NCBI RefSeq assembly: GCF_001665685.1
Contig: NZ_LZTB01000011.1
Span: forward strand, 124,001-188,000
From: Mycobacterium sp. 852013-50091_SCH5140682
Lineage (GTDB): Bacteria > Actinomycetota > Actinomycetes > Mycobacteriales > Mycobacteriaceae
Direction: 5' to 3'
DNA length: 64,000 nucleotides
Shown: positions 1 to 8,888 of the stretch, one piece after another
How positions within the stretch are numbered: position 1 is the stretch's first letter
Layout of the letters: every line of letters starts with the position of its first letter
The notes under the pieces: model-generated
The model's database searches: none
What the model saw: the letters and a program-made list of their open reading frames with translations, nothing else
What the model was told of the DNA's origin: nothing
Position numbers and translations under genes: made by a program

Positions 1-65
1 CTGTGCCCATCCAGGGTATCGAGCACCCACCCCGGCGACACAATCGCGGCCGCGGATCCTGCCCT

Positions 66-680
66 ATGCTCGACACCATGGCGTCGCAATGGAAGGCGTT
101 TCAGCGCTTTGCGGAAAACCTCGTGTTCAACGAGGCGCCGAAATTCATCCGCCAGCTGCAGAATCCCGAGACCGTGCCGCGCACGGTCCAGCAGGGGATC
201 CAGCACGGCATCAAACTCGGGCTCGAGGTGCTCGCCGGCAGCCAGGCCGAACGCCCTCCGGCCATCACCGCGGGCCGGCCGGTCTCACAGCACACGGTTC
301 CGACCGCACACCGGGCCCGCCGGCTGATCTACGCACCCGATCTCGACGGCCGGGCCGATCCTGGCGAGATCGTCTGGACCTGGGTGGTCTACGAGGACGA
401 CCCGACCAGAGGCAAAGACCGCCCGGTCCTGGTCGTGGGCCGCGATCAGCGGACCCTGCTCGGCCTGATGCTGTCCAGCCAGGAGCACCACCGCAACGAA
501 CCCCACTGGGTGGGTATCGGTACCGGCAGCTGGGACTACGACGGCCGCGCCAGCTGGGTCCGGTTGGACCGTGTGCTCGACGTACCCGAAGAGAGCATCC
601 GCCGCGAAGGCGCGATCCTCGACCGTGACCGGTTCGAAGTGGTCGCCGCGCGCCTGCGTGCCGAGTACTCCTGGAGCTGA
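66..680 (+). CDS. PemK/MazF-family-like protein (Rv2405-type)
   Basis: About 204 aa from the ATG at 66. An N-terminal helical segment of about 90 residues is followed by a PemK/MazF-like core: GEIVWTWVVY near residues 100-109 and KDRPVLVVGR near 117-126, the usual beta-barrel opening of CcdB/MazF-fold proteins. It matches the position of Rv2405 beside the CBS-domain and RNase Z genes. True MazF toxins are about 110 aa, so the long N-terminal extension is unusual. No antitoxin gene is adjacent, so ribonuclease or toxin activity is inference only. The start is uncertain: ATG 78 is also possible and neither has a strong Shine-Dalgarno. The reading frame stays open to the window edge. Confidence 0.65.
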   Translation: MLDTMASQWKAFQRFAENLVFNEAPKFIRQLQNPETVPRTVQQGIQHGIKLGLEVLAGSQAERPPAITAGRPVSQHTVPTAHRARRLIYAPDLDGRADPGEIVWTWVVYEDDPTRGKDRPVLVVGRDQRTLLGLMLSSQEHHRNEPHWVGIGTGSWDYDGRASWVRLDRVLDVPEESIRREGAILDRDRFEVVAARLRAEYSWS

Positions 681-711
681 CCCCCCTACCGTGGCTCGCG
701 CCACTCACGCC

Positions 712-1338
712 CTACCGCGGCTGCCGCCACATCGGGGTCAGGGAGGGGCCGCCGTCAGGCAACCGGATCTCGCCGGTGACCTCGAATCCGAACCGCAGGT
801 AGTACGGAATGTTGTCCGGATTGCTCGACTCCAGATAGGCCGGCGCATGATCGGCATCGACGCGGTCGAGCCGCGACCGCATCAACGCGTGGCCCAAACC
901 GCCGCCGCGGACCGCGGGGTCACTGCCGATCACCGCGAGGTACCAATGCGGCTCCTCCGGATGGTGCTCCTTCATCAACGCCTCGATCTGCTGAGCACGG
1001 GTGCCCCGCCGCCCGAACGCCCGCACGAACGTCGGCATCATCAACAGCTGCTGCAGCCGCGTGTGTCGCCACTGTCCCGGCGCATCCCACAGCGCCGCAG
1101 CCCCGATCCGTCCGTCCCGGTCTGCCACCTCACTGCCGCCGCCGGCCAGGAAGTGGTGACGCGTCATGGTCGCGAACATCGGTACCAGTCCCCGCCGCCG
1201 ACGCGCGTCCTCGGGCAGCATCCACTTCATCACCGGGTCGTCGTAGAACGCTCGGGCCAACACGGCAGCGAGCTGCCCGGCGTCGGGTTTGCGAACAGGG
1301 CGGACATCGATGGTGGCCACCTGCCCACGATCGCACAT
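712..1338 (-). CDS. GNAT-family N-acetyltransferase
   Basis: 208 aa. The C-terminal half carries the acetyl-CoA pyrophosphate-binding loop VRGGGLGHAL (residues 143-152) after a beta strand HWYLAVIGSD, then the typical YYLRFGFEVTGE region near 184-195. This is a standard GNAT fold that transfers an acetyl group from acetyl-CoA to an amine; the substrate cannot be read from sequence. The gene converges on the PemK-like gene with a 31-nt gap. ATG at 1338 is used; a GTG six codons downstream (VATIDVRP) is a possible alternative because homologues often begin near the DVRP strand. Confidence 0.8.
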   Translation of the reverse strand: MCDRGQVATIDVRPVRKPDAGQLAAVLARAFYDDPVMKWMLPEDARRRRGLVPMFATMTRHHFLAGGGSEVADRDGRIGAAALWDAPGQWRHTRLQQLLMMPTFVRAFGRRGTRAQQIEALMKEHHPEEPHWYLAVIGSDPAVRGGGLGHALMRSRLDRVDADHAPAYLESSNPDNIPYYLRFGFEVTGEIRLPDGGPSLTPMWRQPR

Positions 1339-1511
1339 TCAATGATTCGACAGCAGCGGCAAGCAATCTCAGTCCGGCATCCCAGTGCACCACATGAGAA
1401 GTAGGAGTAGACGCTCAGGGAACGGGTAAATCTACGTCAGCTTTGTCGATCGTCGGGCTTGAGAACACAGTCCAGGATGCGACGCTGCGCACCGACCACC
1501 AAGGGGTTGCC

Positions 1512-1964
1512 ATGACCTACACCGGTCCGAAACTCACCCGCATCTCAACTTCTTCACCTGCGCTCGGTGTGCGGCTGTGCAGTTACCCGCGTCCACCCGC
1601 GGTGGTGATCGAAGTGGGCGGTGAGATCGATGCGCGCAACGTCCGTAGCGTCGGCCGCTACTTGATCGGATTCGTCCACGTCGGCCGCCCGTTGGTCCTC
1701 GATTGCAGCGCTGTGGGCTTCGTCAACTTCGCCGGTTTCAGGGCAGTACTTCGTTTCGCGACGGAATGCCGCCAAACCGGGCGGGATTGGGCCTTGGTGG
1801 CAAGTGACGCGGTGAAGCTACTCGTGCCCACCGCAACCGGGCTCCGACTGCCGGTCGTGGACACCTTGGACGAGGCACTGCTGCGCCTGGCGGAAACGCC
1901 TGATGCCACGTGGCGGCTTCGGTCCATCACCACGTTGGAATCGAAGATGCTCGCGGGCGACTGA
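1512..1964 (+). CDS. STAS-domain protein (anti-sigma-factor antagonist-like)
   Basis: 150 aa. The start is chosen at ATG 1512 because AAGGGG lies at 1501-1506, five bases upstream; the frame is open back to a TTG at 1443 without a ribosome site. The core AVVIEVGGEIDA, LVLDCSAVGFVNFAGFRAV and following helices are a STAS fold like SpoIIAA/RsbV or mycobacterial RsfA/RsfB. In classical antagonists the segment after DCS reads D-x-S, with a phosphorylatable Ser. Here the equivalent stretch is VGFVNFAGF, so a canonical phospho-serine is not obvious. No anti-sigma kinase gene is adjacent. A role in general stress signalling is inferred. Confidence 0.7.
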   Translation: MTYTGPKLTRISTSSPALGVRLCSYPRPPAVVIEVGGEIDARNVRSVGRYLIGFVHVGRPLVLDCSAVGFVNFAGFRAVLRFATECRQTGRDWALVASDAVKLLVPTATGLRLPVVDTLDEALLRLAETPDATWRLRSITTLESKMLAGD

Positions 1965-2216
1965 GAAGTGAGACGGGCCGTCGCCGCGCCTCGCCGGATA
2001 GACAATGCCGGGCAACCGATTCCGTGCAACGGAAGTGACCCACGCCCGGCACGTCTCCCAAAAAGCGGGATTAAGCAGCGGTGATTCGGGGAATACACAG
2101 GTGTTTGGCGAGGATGGGTGAGGAGCTGTCCATCATGACTGGGATCGCTGTCATTGCGGAGAGTCGTCCGCAGCTTGCGCCGTCCTTGCGGTCACGGTGA
2201 TCGGAAGGACAGGCAA

Positions 2217-2363
2217 ATGATCAATCTGGTTTCCACGCTCGATAGCGAGATCTTCACCGCCTATCAAGAGGTCAAGAAAGCACGGGCCGAGGCCGACTAT
2301 GCCGCGATGATCCGATGGATGTCGCGCGTCGACCGACTCCTCGACCGCAGAGCGTCGACATAG
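2217..2363 (+). CDS. Small hypothetical protein, 48 aa
   Basis: 48 aa starting at ATG 2217, preceded by a strong Shine-Dalgarno GGAAGGA at 2203-2209. The peptide is predicted mostly helical, charged and amphipathic (EVKKARAEADYAAMIRW, then RVDRLLDRRAST), with no signal peptide or membrane segment. I do not recognise a family. It follows the STAS gene by about 250 nt on the same strand and precedes the ABC importer. The good ribosome site and mycobacterial codon use support a real gene; the function is unknown. Confidence 0.55.
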   Translation: MINLVSTLDSEIFTAYQEVKKARAEADYAAMIRWMSRVDRLLDRRAST

Positions 2364-2629
2364 CCACCCTGCTGCGAGTCGTGGCCGCGAGCTGATCGGC
2401 TCAGCTTGACGTATCTGACTGTGTCCCACCAAGTTAACCGCGAACCGCGACCGGCCGATGCGAATCCCGGTGCGCGGTAAGCGAACCTGGGTCGGGCACT
2501 TTCGATCAATTCGATTTCTACCCTGGGGCGGGCGCATCGCGCCGCGTAGATTGCGGGCTGTCGGCAGGTGTCCGACCATCCCGCGCGCAGTGCTGCGTCG
2601 ACGTGTCCGCATCAACCCAGAGAGCGTCC
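2364..2629. other. Intergenic region before the metN-like gene
   Basis: 266 bases between the 48-aa gene and the importer. It holds a TTGACG hexamer near 2405 without a convincing -10 at normal spacing, and a TACCCT near 2519. I looked for a SAM-binding riboswitch, which would fit a methionine importer, and do not see the conserved core. No hairpin followed by a T-run is visible. Confidence 0.3.
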
Positions 2630-3631
2630 GTGATAGAGATCGAGAGCCTCACCAAACGTTTCGGGGACCGTACTGTGCTCGACGACATCTCGTTGTCCGT
2701 CGGCAGCGGTGAGATCCTGGCGGTCGTCGGGCCCAGCGGTGCGGGCAAGAGCACACTGTCGCGCTGTGTGAGCTTCCTCGAGCGTCCGAGCAGCGGCGCA
2801 GTGCGGGTCGGCGGCTTGGACTTCGCGCGGCTCGACGGGGCCGAACTGATCGCGGCACGGCGCGACATCGGCGTCATCTTTCAGACCGCTCCCCTGCTGC
2901 GGCGTCGCACGGTCGCACAGAATGTCGCGTTGCCCCTGCAGTATCTGCGCGCCACCGATGACTCCGTCGGCCGGCGGGTCGCCGAGTTGCTCGACCGGGT
3001 GGGGCTCGCCGACCGCAGCGGGTACTTTCCCGCGCAGCTCTCGGGAGGCCAGAAGCAGCGGGTCGGGATTGCCCGCGCGCTCGCGCTGCGCCCGTCGGTG
3101 TTGTTGTCCGACGAGGCCACCGCGGGACTCGACCCGGCCACCACGAAGTCAATCCTCGCGCTGCTGAGCCACCTTCGCGACGAGTTCGGTCTATCCGTCA
3201 TCCTCATCACGCACGAGATGGAAGTGGTGCGCGAAATCGCCGACTCGGTGGCCCGCATCGACGCAGGCCGGATCGTCGAACACGGTTCGGTCACCGATGT
3301 CATCCTGGATCCGGATTCGGCCCTGGCCCGCGAGTTGCTCCCCGAGCGCCCCGCCGTGACGCCCGCCGGGCCGGCCGACATCTGGGAGGTGTCCTACGCC
3401 TCACGTCAGGTCCCACTGGACTGGCTGACCGCCGTTCACAGCGTCCCGGGTATCTCGGGCCTGCGCGTCGATGTGCTCTCCGCCAGCGTCGAGGCCATCC
3501 GCGGTGTCGCGGTGGGACGGGCGGTGCTGGCGGTCTCACCCTCGGCCCCAACAGGTTTCGCAGACTATCTGCGAGACCACGGGCTCCACGCCCGCGCGGG
3601 TCAGATCAGCTCCACTCGGGAGGCGGCGTGA
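2630..3631 (+). CDS. metN: Methionine-type ABC importer ATP-binding protein
   Basis: About 333 aa from GTG 2630 ([13 protein letters not shown]); an in-frame GTG at 2603 would add nine residues. Walker [10 protein letters not shown] is at residues 34-42, the Q-loop in VIFQ near 84, signature LSGGQ at 137-141, Walker B VLLSDE at 157-162, and the H-loop in LITHE. After the ATPase core come about 90 residues resembling the NIL substrate-sensing domain of MetN. It powers uptake of methionine or a related sulfur compound across the inner membrane. The stop overlaps the permease start (GTGA), so it is operonic with metI, metQ and a flavin monooxygenase. The exact ligand is not readable. Confidence 0.85.
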   Translation: MIEIESLTKRFGDRTVLDDISLSVGSGEILAVVGPSGAGKSTLSRCVSFLERPSSGAVRVGGLDFARLDGAELIAARRDIGVIFQTAPLLRRRTVAQNVALPLQYLRATDDSVGRRVAELLDRVGLADRSGYFPAQLSGGQKQRVGIARALALRPSVLLSDEATAGLDPATTKSILALLSHLRDEFGLSVILITHEMEVVREIADSVARIDAGRIVEHGSVTDVILDPDSALARELLPERPAVTPAGPADIWEVSYASRQVPLDWLTAVHSVPGISGLRVDVLSASVEAIRGVAVGRAVLAVSPSAPTGFADYLRDHGLHARAGQISSTREAA

Positions 3632-4323
3632 CCCCGTCCGTCACCGTCGTGGCCCAGGAGGACTTCAGCACTCCATGGCAACACGTGCCCGATCTGCTGC
3701 TGCCTGCCTACGGGGAGACGTGGCTCATGGTCGGCATCACGATGGTTCTTGTCGTCATCATCGGCACCCCGCTCGGTGTCACGCTGCACAACACCTCGCC
3801 GCTGGGGCTCTATCCGAACCCGCGGCTGTTCACCACACTCAACACGATCGTGAACGTCGGGCGATCCCTGCCGTTTTTGATCCTGATGGCAGCGATCATC
3901 CCGGTGACGCGGTTCATCGTCGGCACCACGATCGGGATCCCGGCTGCGATCGTGCCGATGACGACCGCGGGCGTACCGTTCTTCGCCCGACTCGTACAGA
4001 ACGCCTTGCGCGAGGTCCGGTCCGACGTCACCGACATGGGCCAGGCCTCGGGCGGCACCACACTGCAGGTCATTCGGACCGTGCAGCTCTCCGAGGCACT
4101 GCCCGCCCTCGCCGGGGCCCTGACGGTCAACATCATCGCGATGATCGAGTACTCGGCCATCGCCGGATCGATCGGGGCAGGCGGCGTGGGAAACCTGGCA
4201 ATCACCTATGGCTACAACAGGTTCGACGACAACATCATGATCGCGACCGCGGTCACGCTGATCGTCACGATCCAGGTCGTCCAGTTTGTCGGCGACCGCG
4301 TCGTCAAGGCACTCACACGCTGA
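3628..4323 (+). CDS. metI: Methionine-type ABC importer permease
   Basis: 231 aa with about five hydrophobic segments and the BPD-transport inner-membrane signature near [21 protein letters not shown] (about residues 139-159), the EAA-like loop that contacts the ATPase. It matches the MetI/D-methionine permease family in length and in the [14 protein letters not shown] region. GTG start at 3628 overlaps the metN stop by four bases, implying translational coupling. A 25-nt gap separates it from the binding-protein gene, consistent with one transcript metN-metI-metQ-monooxygenase. Confidence 0.87.
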   Translation: MTPSVTVVAQEDFSTPWQHVPDLLLPAYGETWLMVGITMVLVVIIGTPLGVTLHNTSPLGLYPNPRLFTTLNTIVNVGRSLPFLILMAAIIPVTRFIVGTTIGIPAAIVPMTTAGVPFFARLVQNALREVRSDVTDMGQASGGTTLQVIRTVQLSEALPALAGALTVNIIAMIEYSAIAGSIGAGGVGNLAITYGYNRFDDNIMIATAVTLIVTIQVVQFVGDRVVKALTR

Positions 4324-4348
4324 AAACCCGCAACACGAAGGAACATCC

Positions 4349-5254
4349 GTGACCGAGCAGCAGACCGCGTCGCCCGCCGCCGGCGATATCGACATCGAGA
4401 TCAAGAAAAAACAGCGTTGGCCATGGATCGCGGCCGCCGTCGGCGTCGTGATCGTCATCGTCGGCGGCATCTTCTTCGCCAACAACACCAACCAGGACAA
4501 GCCATTCGGCACCACGCTCGACGTCGCGACGTGGAGCACCGACATCGCCGCCGAGAACCTGCTGGCCTACATCGCCCAGAACGTCGCGCCCGACCACGGG
4601 ATCACTATCAAACCGGTGCGCATCGACAATCTCATCGAGATCAACCGTGCCGTCGACGCGGGCACGGTGGCAGGCAACTTCTTCGAGCATCAGCCATTCC
4701 TCAACGACGCCATCGCCGCCAACGGATTCCAACTCACGCTGGCCGCCCCGACATTCACCTGGGACCAGGCGACGTACTCGAACAAGTACCGCAGCTGGGC
4801 GCAACTGCCGACGGGGGCCAAGATCGCCCTGCGCGACGACCCGGCCGGTCAGGCGATCGCCCTGCTCGACCTGGCCGAGGCCGGGCAGATCACCCTCAAA
4901 CCCGGCAAAGAGACGCTCGCGGGACTGCCGCAGCTCGGTGACATCGCGGCCAATCCCAAGAACTACCAGTTCGTTCAGGTTCCGATCGGCCAGCTGGCGC
5001 GCAGCCTCGCCGATGTCGACGCCATCGTGGTCCACATCTCCGACGTGTACGCAGCGGGCCTGACGGAGAACCAGATCCTGGCCCGGCACCCGGCTCCGAA
5101 AGGCAGCGAAGGCGGATTGGTGGTCAGCAACAAGCATCTCAACGATCCCAACGTCCAGAAACTCATCCAGACGTTCAAGGATCCCAAGGTCGCCGAATTC
5201 CTCAAGACCACCGACAACACCCTGATCCGCGACACCCTGGGGCCGATCTCGTGA
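4349..5254 (+). CDS. metQ: MetQ/NlpA-family substrate-binding protein, membrane-anchored
   Basis: 301 aa from GTG 4349, with GAAGGAA at about 4337-4343 as ribosome site. After a charged cytoplasmic tail (IEIKKKQR) a single membrane helix WPWIAAAVGVVIVIVGGIFF lies at residues 24-43. The NlpA fold follows, with VATWSTDIAAENLL, IDNLIEINRAVDAGTVAGNFFEH and ALRDDPAGQAIALLDLAE. NlpA proteins are normally lipoproteins; here no lipobox cysteine follows the hydrophobic segment, so anchoring is by an uncleaved helix. It delivers ligand to MetNI. The stop overlaps the next start by four bases (GTGA). Confidence 0.85.
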   Translation: MTEQQTASPAAGDIDIEIKKKQRWPWIAAAVGVVIVIVGGIFFANNTNQDKPFGTTLDVATWSTDIAAENLLAYIAQNVAPDHGITIKPVRIDNLIEINRAVDAGTVAGNFFEHQPFLNDAIAANGFQLTLAAPTFTWDQATYSNKYRSWAQLPTGAKIALRDDPAGQAIALLDLAEAGQITLKPGKETLAGLPQLGDIAANPKNYQFVQVPIGQLARSLADVDAIVVHISDVYAAGLTENQILARHPAPKGSEGGLVVSNKHLNDPNVQKLIQTFKDPKVAEFLKTTDNTLIRDTLGPIS

Positions 5255-6666
5255 GCCAGAGCAAACGCCCACTGTATTTCTCGGCGTTCGTGATGAACAC
5301 CGCATCCCATGTGCTGCACGGCCTTTGGCGTGCCCCGGAGGCGCAGAACCACAAGTTCAACTCGCTTCGGCACTGGACGTCGCTGGCCACCGCGGTGGAC
5401 CGCGCCGGCTACGACCTGCTCTTCTTCGCCGATGTGTTCGGGTTGCGGGCACCGTGGAACGGCAACTGGCGCAAGTCCGTCGAGGCCGGGATCCAGATCC
5501 CGGTCAACGATCCCTCCGTGCTCGCCTCGGCGCTGGCCGCCGCGACCGATCACCTGGGCATCGTGTTCACCAGCTCGATCATCCAGGACCATCCGTTCGA
5601 CTTCGCCCGGCGCATGTCGTCGTTGGACCACTACACCGACGGTCGGCTCGGCTGGAACATCGTGACGAGCTTCAACGAGAACATGTTTCGCAGCTTCGGC
5701 CATGAGGGCACCCTCGCCCACGACGAGCGATACGAGTGGGCCTACGAATACGTCGACGTGACATACAAGTTGTGGGAAGGATCCTGGGACGAGGACGCAC
5801 TCGTGCAGGACAAAGACCGCGGCGTGCACTCCGACCCGGCCAAGATCCACAAGATCAACCACGTCGGTAAGCGGTACCGGGTGGAGGGGCCGCACTTCTC
5901 GTCGCCATCGCCGCAGCGCACACCGGTTCTGTTCCAGGCAGGTTCGTCCCCGGCCGGACAGTTGTTCTCGGCCCGCAACGCCGAGGGCGTGTACATCAGC
6001 AGTCCGAATCCCGAGTCCGCACATCAGCTGACCGCCGAAACCCGTGCCCTGGCAGTCGAAAACGGTCGCGATCCACACGACATCACGTTCGCCCAGGGAC
6101 TGTCGTTCGTGATCGGTGATACCCACGCCGAGGCAGTACGGCGCAATGACAAACTCAAGCGTTATCTGGATTTGGAGGGAATTGCCCTGCACGCGTTGGG
6201 CGATGCCGGAATCGACGCGGGCAGCCTGCCTCTCGACACGCCGATCAGTCAGCTCGGCGAGTTCACCGGGATCAAGAGTTTCACGCGTTGGGCGACCGAA
6301 GCGTCGGGCAATGCCGAGCCGACGATCCGGGACATGGCGTGGGTGTTGGAAGGGGCCAACCGCGTCGTCGGAACCGCTCAGGAGATCGCCGACCGCCTCG
6401 AGGAATGGCGCGAGGCCGGCGTCGACGGCATCAACGTCTACCACGCCACGGTCCCCCAGTCATTCCAGGAGGTGGCCGACCGGTTGTTCCCGACGCTGCG
6501 CGAGCGGGGGCTCATCGCCACCGACAAGTCGGGCACGCTGCGCCACAAGCTGTTGGGTCGCGGCGACCGGCTACCCGAGCGTCATCCGGCCGCCGCCTAC
6601 CGAGGCGCCTTCGCCGACAACGATCTTCTCGACGGCGTCGGTGAGCGCGTCAGCGCTCCTGCGTGA
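5251..6666 (+). CDS. LLM-class flavin monooxygenase, NtaA/SnaA/DszA family
   Basis: 471 aa. The N-terminus (LYFSAFVMNTASHVLHGLWR), the SLDHYTDGRLGWNIVTS segment and YVDVTYKLWEGSWDEDALV are hallmarks of the NtaA/SnaA/DszA branch of FMNH2-dependent luciferase-like monooxygenases, which cleave aminopolycarboxylates, sulfones or related compounds with O2. GTG start overlaps the binding-protein stop, so this is the last gene of an importer-monooxygenase operon. Coupling to a MetNIQ-type transporter suggests scavenging of an organosulfur compound; this is inference. The 3' end overlaps the convergent CBS gene by 17 bases. A separate flavin reductase gene is not adjacent. Confidence 0.85.
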   Translation: MSQSKRPLYFSAFVMNTASHVLHGLWRAPEAQNHKFNSLRHWTSLATAVDRAGYDLLFFADVFGLRAPWNGNWRKSVEAGIQIPVNDPSVLASALAAATDHLGIVFTSSIIQDHPFDFARRMSSLDHYTDGRLGWNIVTSFNENMFRSFGHEGTLAHDERYEWAYEYVDVTYKLWEGSWDEDALVQDKDRGVHSDPAKIHKINHVGKRYRVEGPHFSSPSPQRTPVLFQAGSSPAGQLFSARNAEGVYISSPNPESAHQLTAETRALAVENGRDPHDITFAQGLSFVIGDTHAEAVRRNDKLKRYLDLEGIALHALGDAGIDAGSLPLDTPISQLGEFTGIKSFTRWATEASGNAEPTIRDMAWVLEGANRVVGTAQEIADRLEEWREAGVDGINVYHATVPQSFQEVADRLFPTLRERGLIATDKSGTLRHKLLGRGDRLPERHPAAAYRGAFADNDLLDGVGERVSAPA

Positions 6667-7081
6667 TGTAGGCCTGCAACTGCTGTTGCTCGGCTTCGAG
6701 CTCCTCCATCCGGGTCTTGACGACGTCACCGATGCTCACGATGCCGGCCAGCCGCCCACCGTCGAGCACCGGGACGTGCCGCACGCGATTCTCGGTCATC
6801 AGCACACTGAGGTGGTCGACCGTGTCGCGCGGGGTGCACGTGGCCAGAACCGTCGTCATGATCTCCGAGACCGGCTGGGCCAACAGGCTGCTGCCGCGTT
6901 CATGTAGCTTGCGCACCACGTCGCGCTCGGACACGATGCCTGCCAGCCCTTCGGAACCGACCACCACCATCGCACCGATGTTCATCTCGTGCAGCCCGGC
7001 CAGCAGCTGAGACACCGTGGCTTCCGGGGATATCGTCGCCACGGCGGCGCCCTTATTGCTCAGCACGTCCGCGATCCGCAT
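6650..7081 (-). CDS. Tandem CBS-domain protein (Rv2406c-type)
   Basis: 143 aa from ATG at 7081, chosen because GGAGG lies just upstream (about 7087-7091 on the plus strand) and M. tuberculosis Rv2406c has a similar length. Two CBS motifs are visible: [17 protein letters not shown] with [22 protein letters not shown], and [15 protein letters not shown] with [26 protein letters not shown] pairs bind adenosyl nucleotides and usually regulate partners; there is no fused catalytic domain. The C-terminal tail is Glu/Gln-rich and probably helical. It overlaps the monooxygenase 3' end by 17 bases. Confidence 0.87.
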   Translation of the reverse strand: MRIADVLSNKGAAVATISPEATVSQLLAGLHEMNIGAMVVVGSEGLAGIVSERDVVRKLHERGSSLLAQPVSEIMTTVLATCTPRDTVDHLSVLMTENRVRHVPVLDGGRLAGIVSIGDVVKTRMEELEAEQQQLQAYITQER

Positions 7082-7182
7082 CGCCCGCCTCCGATCGTGA
7101 TCCACCTCACACCAGGCTAGGTCGGCAACGGTCCGGGCGAAAGGGGCTCGCCCAAGGCGCATCACCGGGTATATCTGGGCGC

Positions 7183-8040
7183 ATGATCGAGGTCACTCTG
7201 CTCGGCACCGGCAGCCCCATCCCGGACCCGGACCGCGCCGGTCCGGCCACCCTGATCCGTGCCGGTGGCCAGACGTTCCTCGTCGACTGCGGCCGCGGCG
7301 TGCAACAGCGGTTGGCCGCAGTGGGTTCCGGTGCCAACGCGCTCAGCGCGCTGCTGCTCACCCACCTGCACAGCGACCACATCGCCGACCTGGGCGACGT
7401 CATCATCACCCGGTGGGTGACCACCTTCACCGAGCAGATTCCGCTGCAGATCATCGGGCCGCCGGGAACGAAACGGGTGGTCGAGGCGATGCTCGAGGCC
7501 TTCGGACCCGACATCGGGTATCGGATCGCCCATCACGCCGACCTCACCGCACCGCCGCCGGTCGAGGTGCACGAGTACACCGAGGGGCTGGTGTGGGATC
7601 AGGACGGCGTGCGAACGGTGGTGGGCCCCACCGACCACCGGCCCGTGGAGCCGACCATCGGGTTCCGCATCGAGCACCATGGCGCGTCTGTCGTGCTCGC
7701 CGGTGACACGGTGCCGTGCACCGGCCTCGATGCTCTCGCCGCAGGCGCGGGCGCCCTGGTACACACTGCGATCCGCAAGGATCTCGTCGAGCAACTGCCC
7801 ATGCAGCGCATCCGCGACATCTGCGACTACCACTCCTCGGTCGAAGAGGCCGCGGCCACCGCAGCTCGCGCCGGGGTCGGGATCCTCATCCTCACCCACT
7901 ACGTGCCTGCGATCGCCGCGGGTGAGGAAGACGAGTGGCGCGCCAGGGCCGCAACGGAATTCGACCGGCAGATCGAGCTGGGCAACGACCTGCACCGGGT
8001 CGAAGTTCATCCGGGGGTCTGCGCCAGATCGCGCAACTGA
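7183..8040 (+). CDS. rnz: Metallo-beta-lactamase-fold protein, RNase Z-like (Rv2407-type)
   Basis: 285 aa. The signature THLHSDH (His61, His63, Asp65, His66) follows [12 protein letters not shown], as in tRNase Z and arylsulfatase-like members; a further metal ligand is in [10 protein letters not shown] and the terminal LILTHYVP histidine. RNase Z trims tRNA 3' trailers; close relatives hydrolyse other phosphodiesters, so the substrate is inferred from the Rv2407 annotation. It is divergent from the CBS gene and its tail overlaps the convergent F420-type oxidoreductase by 34 bases. Confidence 0.8.
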   Translation: MIEVTLLGTGSPIPDPDRAGPATLIRAGGQTFLVDCGRGVQQRLAAVGSGANALSALLLTHLHSDHIADLGDVIITRWVTTFTEQIPLQIIGPPGTKRVVEAMLEAFGPDIGYRIAHHADLTAPPPVEVHEYTEGLVWDQDGVRTVVGPTDHRPVEPTIGFRIEHHGASVVLAGDTVPCTGLDALAAGAGALVHTAIRKDLVEQLPMQRIRDICDYHSSVEEAAATAARAGVGILILTHYVPAIAAGEEDEWRARAATEFDRQIELGNDLHRVEVHPGVCARSRN

Positions 8041-8888
8041 TCGGCAGCACCGGCGACGACGTCGAGATCGGTACCGGCCCAGGGATGTCCGCGCCTGATG
8101 AGTACGACATGATCGAGGCCGAGTTCACCGAGCGCCAGACAGCGCTGCACCAGTCGGGCAACCGACTCGCCAGGTTCCAGAGCGGTGGTCACCGTGCGCT
8201 CGACCGCATCGGCGGGTCGCCCGACCTCGGCGCAATGACGGTCCAACACCCCGAGTTGGCGGCGGATGGCGCGCCCGCCGTCGGGAATGTCGAACAGGTT
8301 GCACGCGTCCCCGTACTGCGCGACAAGGCGCAGCGTGCGGCGCTCGCCCGTGCCGCCGATCAGCACCGGAGGATGCGGCACCGTCACCGGTCGAGGACTG
8401 CCGAACGGCTGCCCTGCCGTCAAGTACTCACCGCGAAAGGCGCTCTGATCGCCACGCCACATGCGATCAGCCAACTGCAACAGTTCGGTCATCCGCGCGA
8501 ACCGCTCGGCGGTGTCCGGCAAATACAGGCCCATTGCAGTGGCTTCGGCAGCGTTATAGCCCGCACCGAGACCGAGCCAGGCCCGGCCGCCAGAGAGCAC
8601 ATCGAGCGTCGTCACCGCCTTGATGAGCAAGGCCGGCGCACGGAAGGTCGCCGCCGTCACCATGGTGCCCAGCCGAACCCGGCGCGTCGCGGCCGCGAGG
8701 TAACCGAGCACGGTGTAGGCCTCGAGCATCGGCTCGTCGGTCCGACACGACGGGTCGGCCTGCAGCAGATGGTCGGCGACCCACAGCGTGTCGACCGCGG
8801 TGCCGTCAAGGCTCGCGGCCAGTGCCGTCAGCCGGTCGTGGATCGGGTCCGGCCACGAGTAGTTCGTGACGCTGACACTGAGCTTCAT
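8007..8888 (-). CDS. LLM-class F420-dependent oxidoreductase
   Basis: 293 aa luciferase-like TIM barrel: [12 protein letters not shown] start, [58 protein letters not shown], and [22 protein letters not shown]. This arrangement matches the Rv1855c-type F420-dependent family, which uses cofactor F420 in mycobacteria. The substrate is unknown. The start codon lies four bases inside the end of the upstream membrane-protein gene (8885-8888), implying coupling, and the 3' end overlaps rnz on the other strand. Confidence 0.82.
   Translation of the reverse strand: MKLSVSVTNYSWPDPIHDRLTALAASLDGTAVDTLWVADHLLQADPSCRTDEPMLEAYTVLGYLAAATRRVRLGTMVTAATFRAPALLIKAVTTLDVLSGGRAWLGLGAGYNAAEATAMGLYLPDTAERFARMTELLQLADRMWRGDQSAFRGEYLTAGQPFGSPRPVTVPHPPVLIGGTGERRTLRLVAQYGDACNLFDIPDGGRAIRRQLGVLDRHCAEVGRPADAVERTVTTALEPGESVARLVQRCLALGELGLDHVVLIRRGHPWAGTDLDVVAGAADQLRDLAQTPG

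Noticed and set aside
2364..2629. Possible SAM riboswitch ahead of the metN-like gene
   Set aside because: Looked for because of the methionine-type importer; the conserved SAM-IV or SAM-I core sequences are not present.
4975..6444. 489-codon leftward open frame opposite the LLM monooxygenase
   Set aside because: Shadow frame caused by high GC3; the plus-strand protein is a full-length recognised family member with operon coupling.
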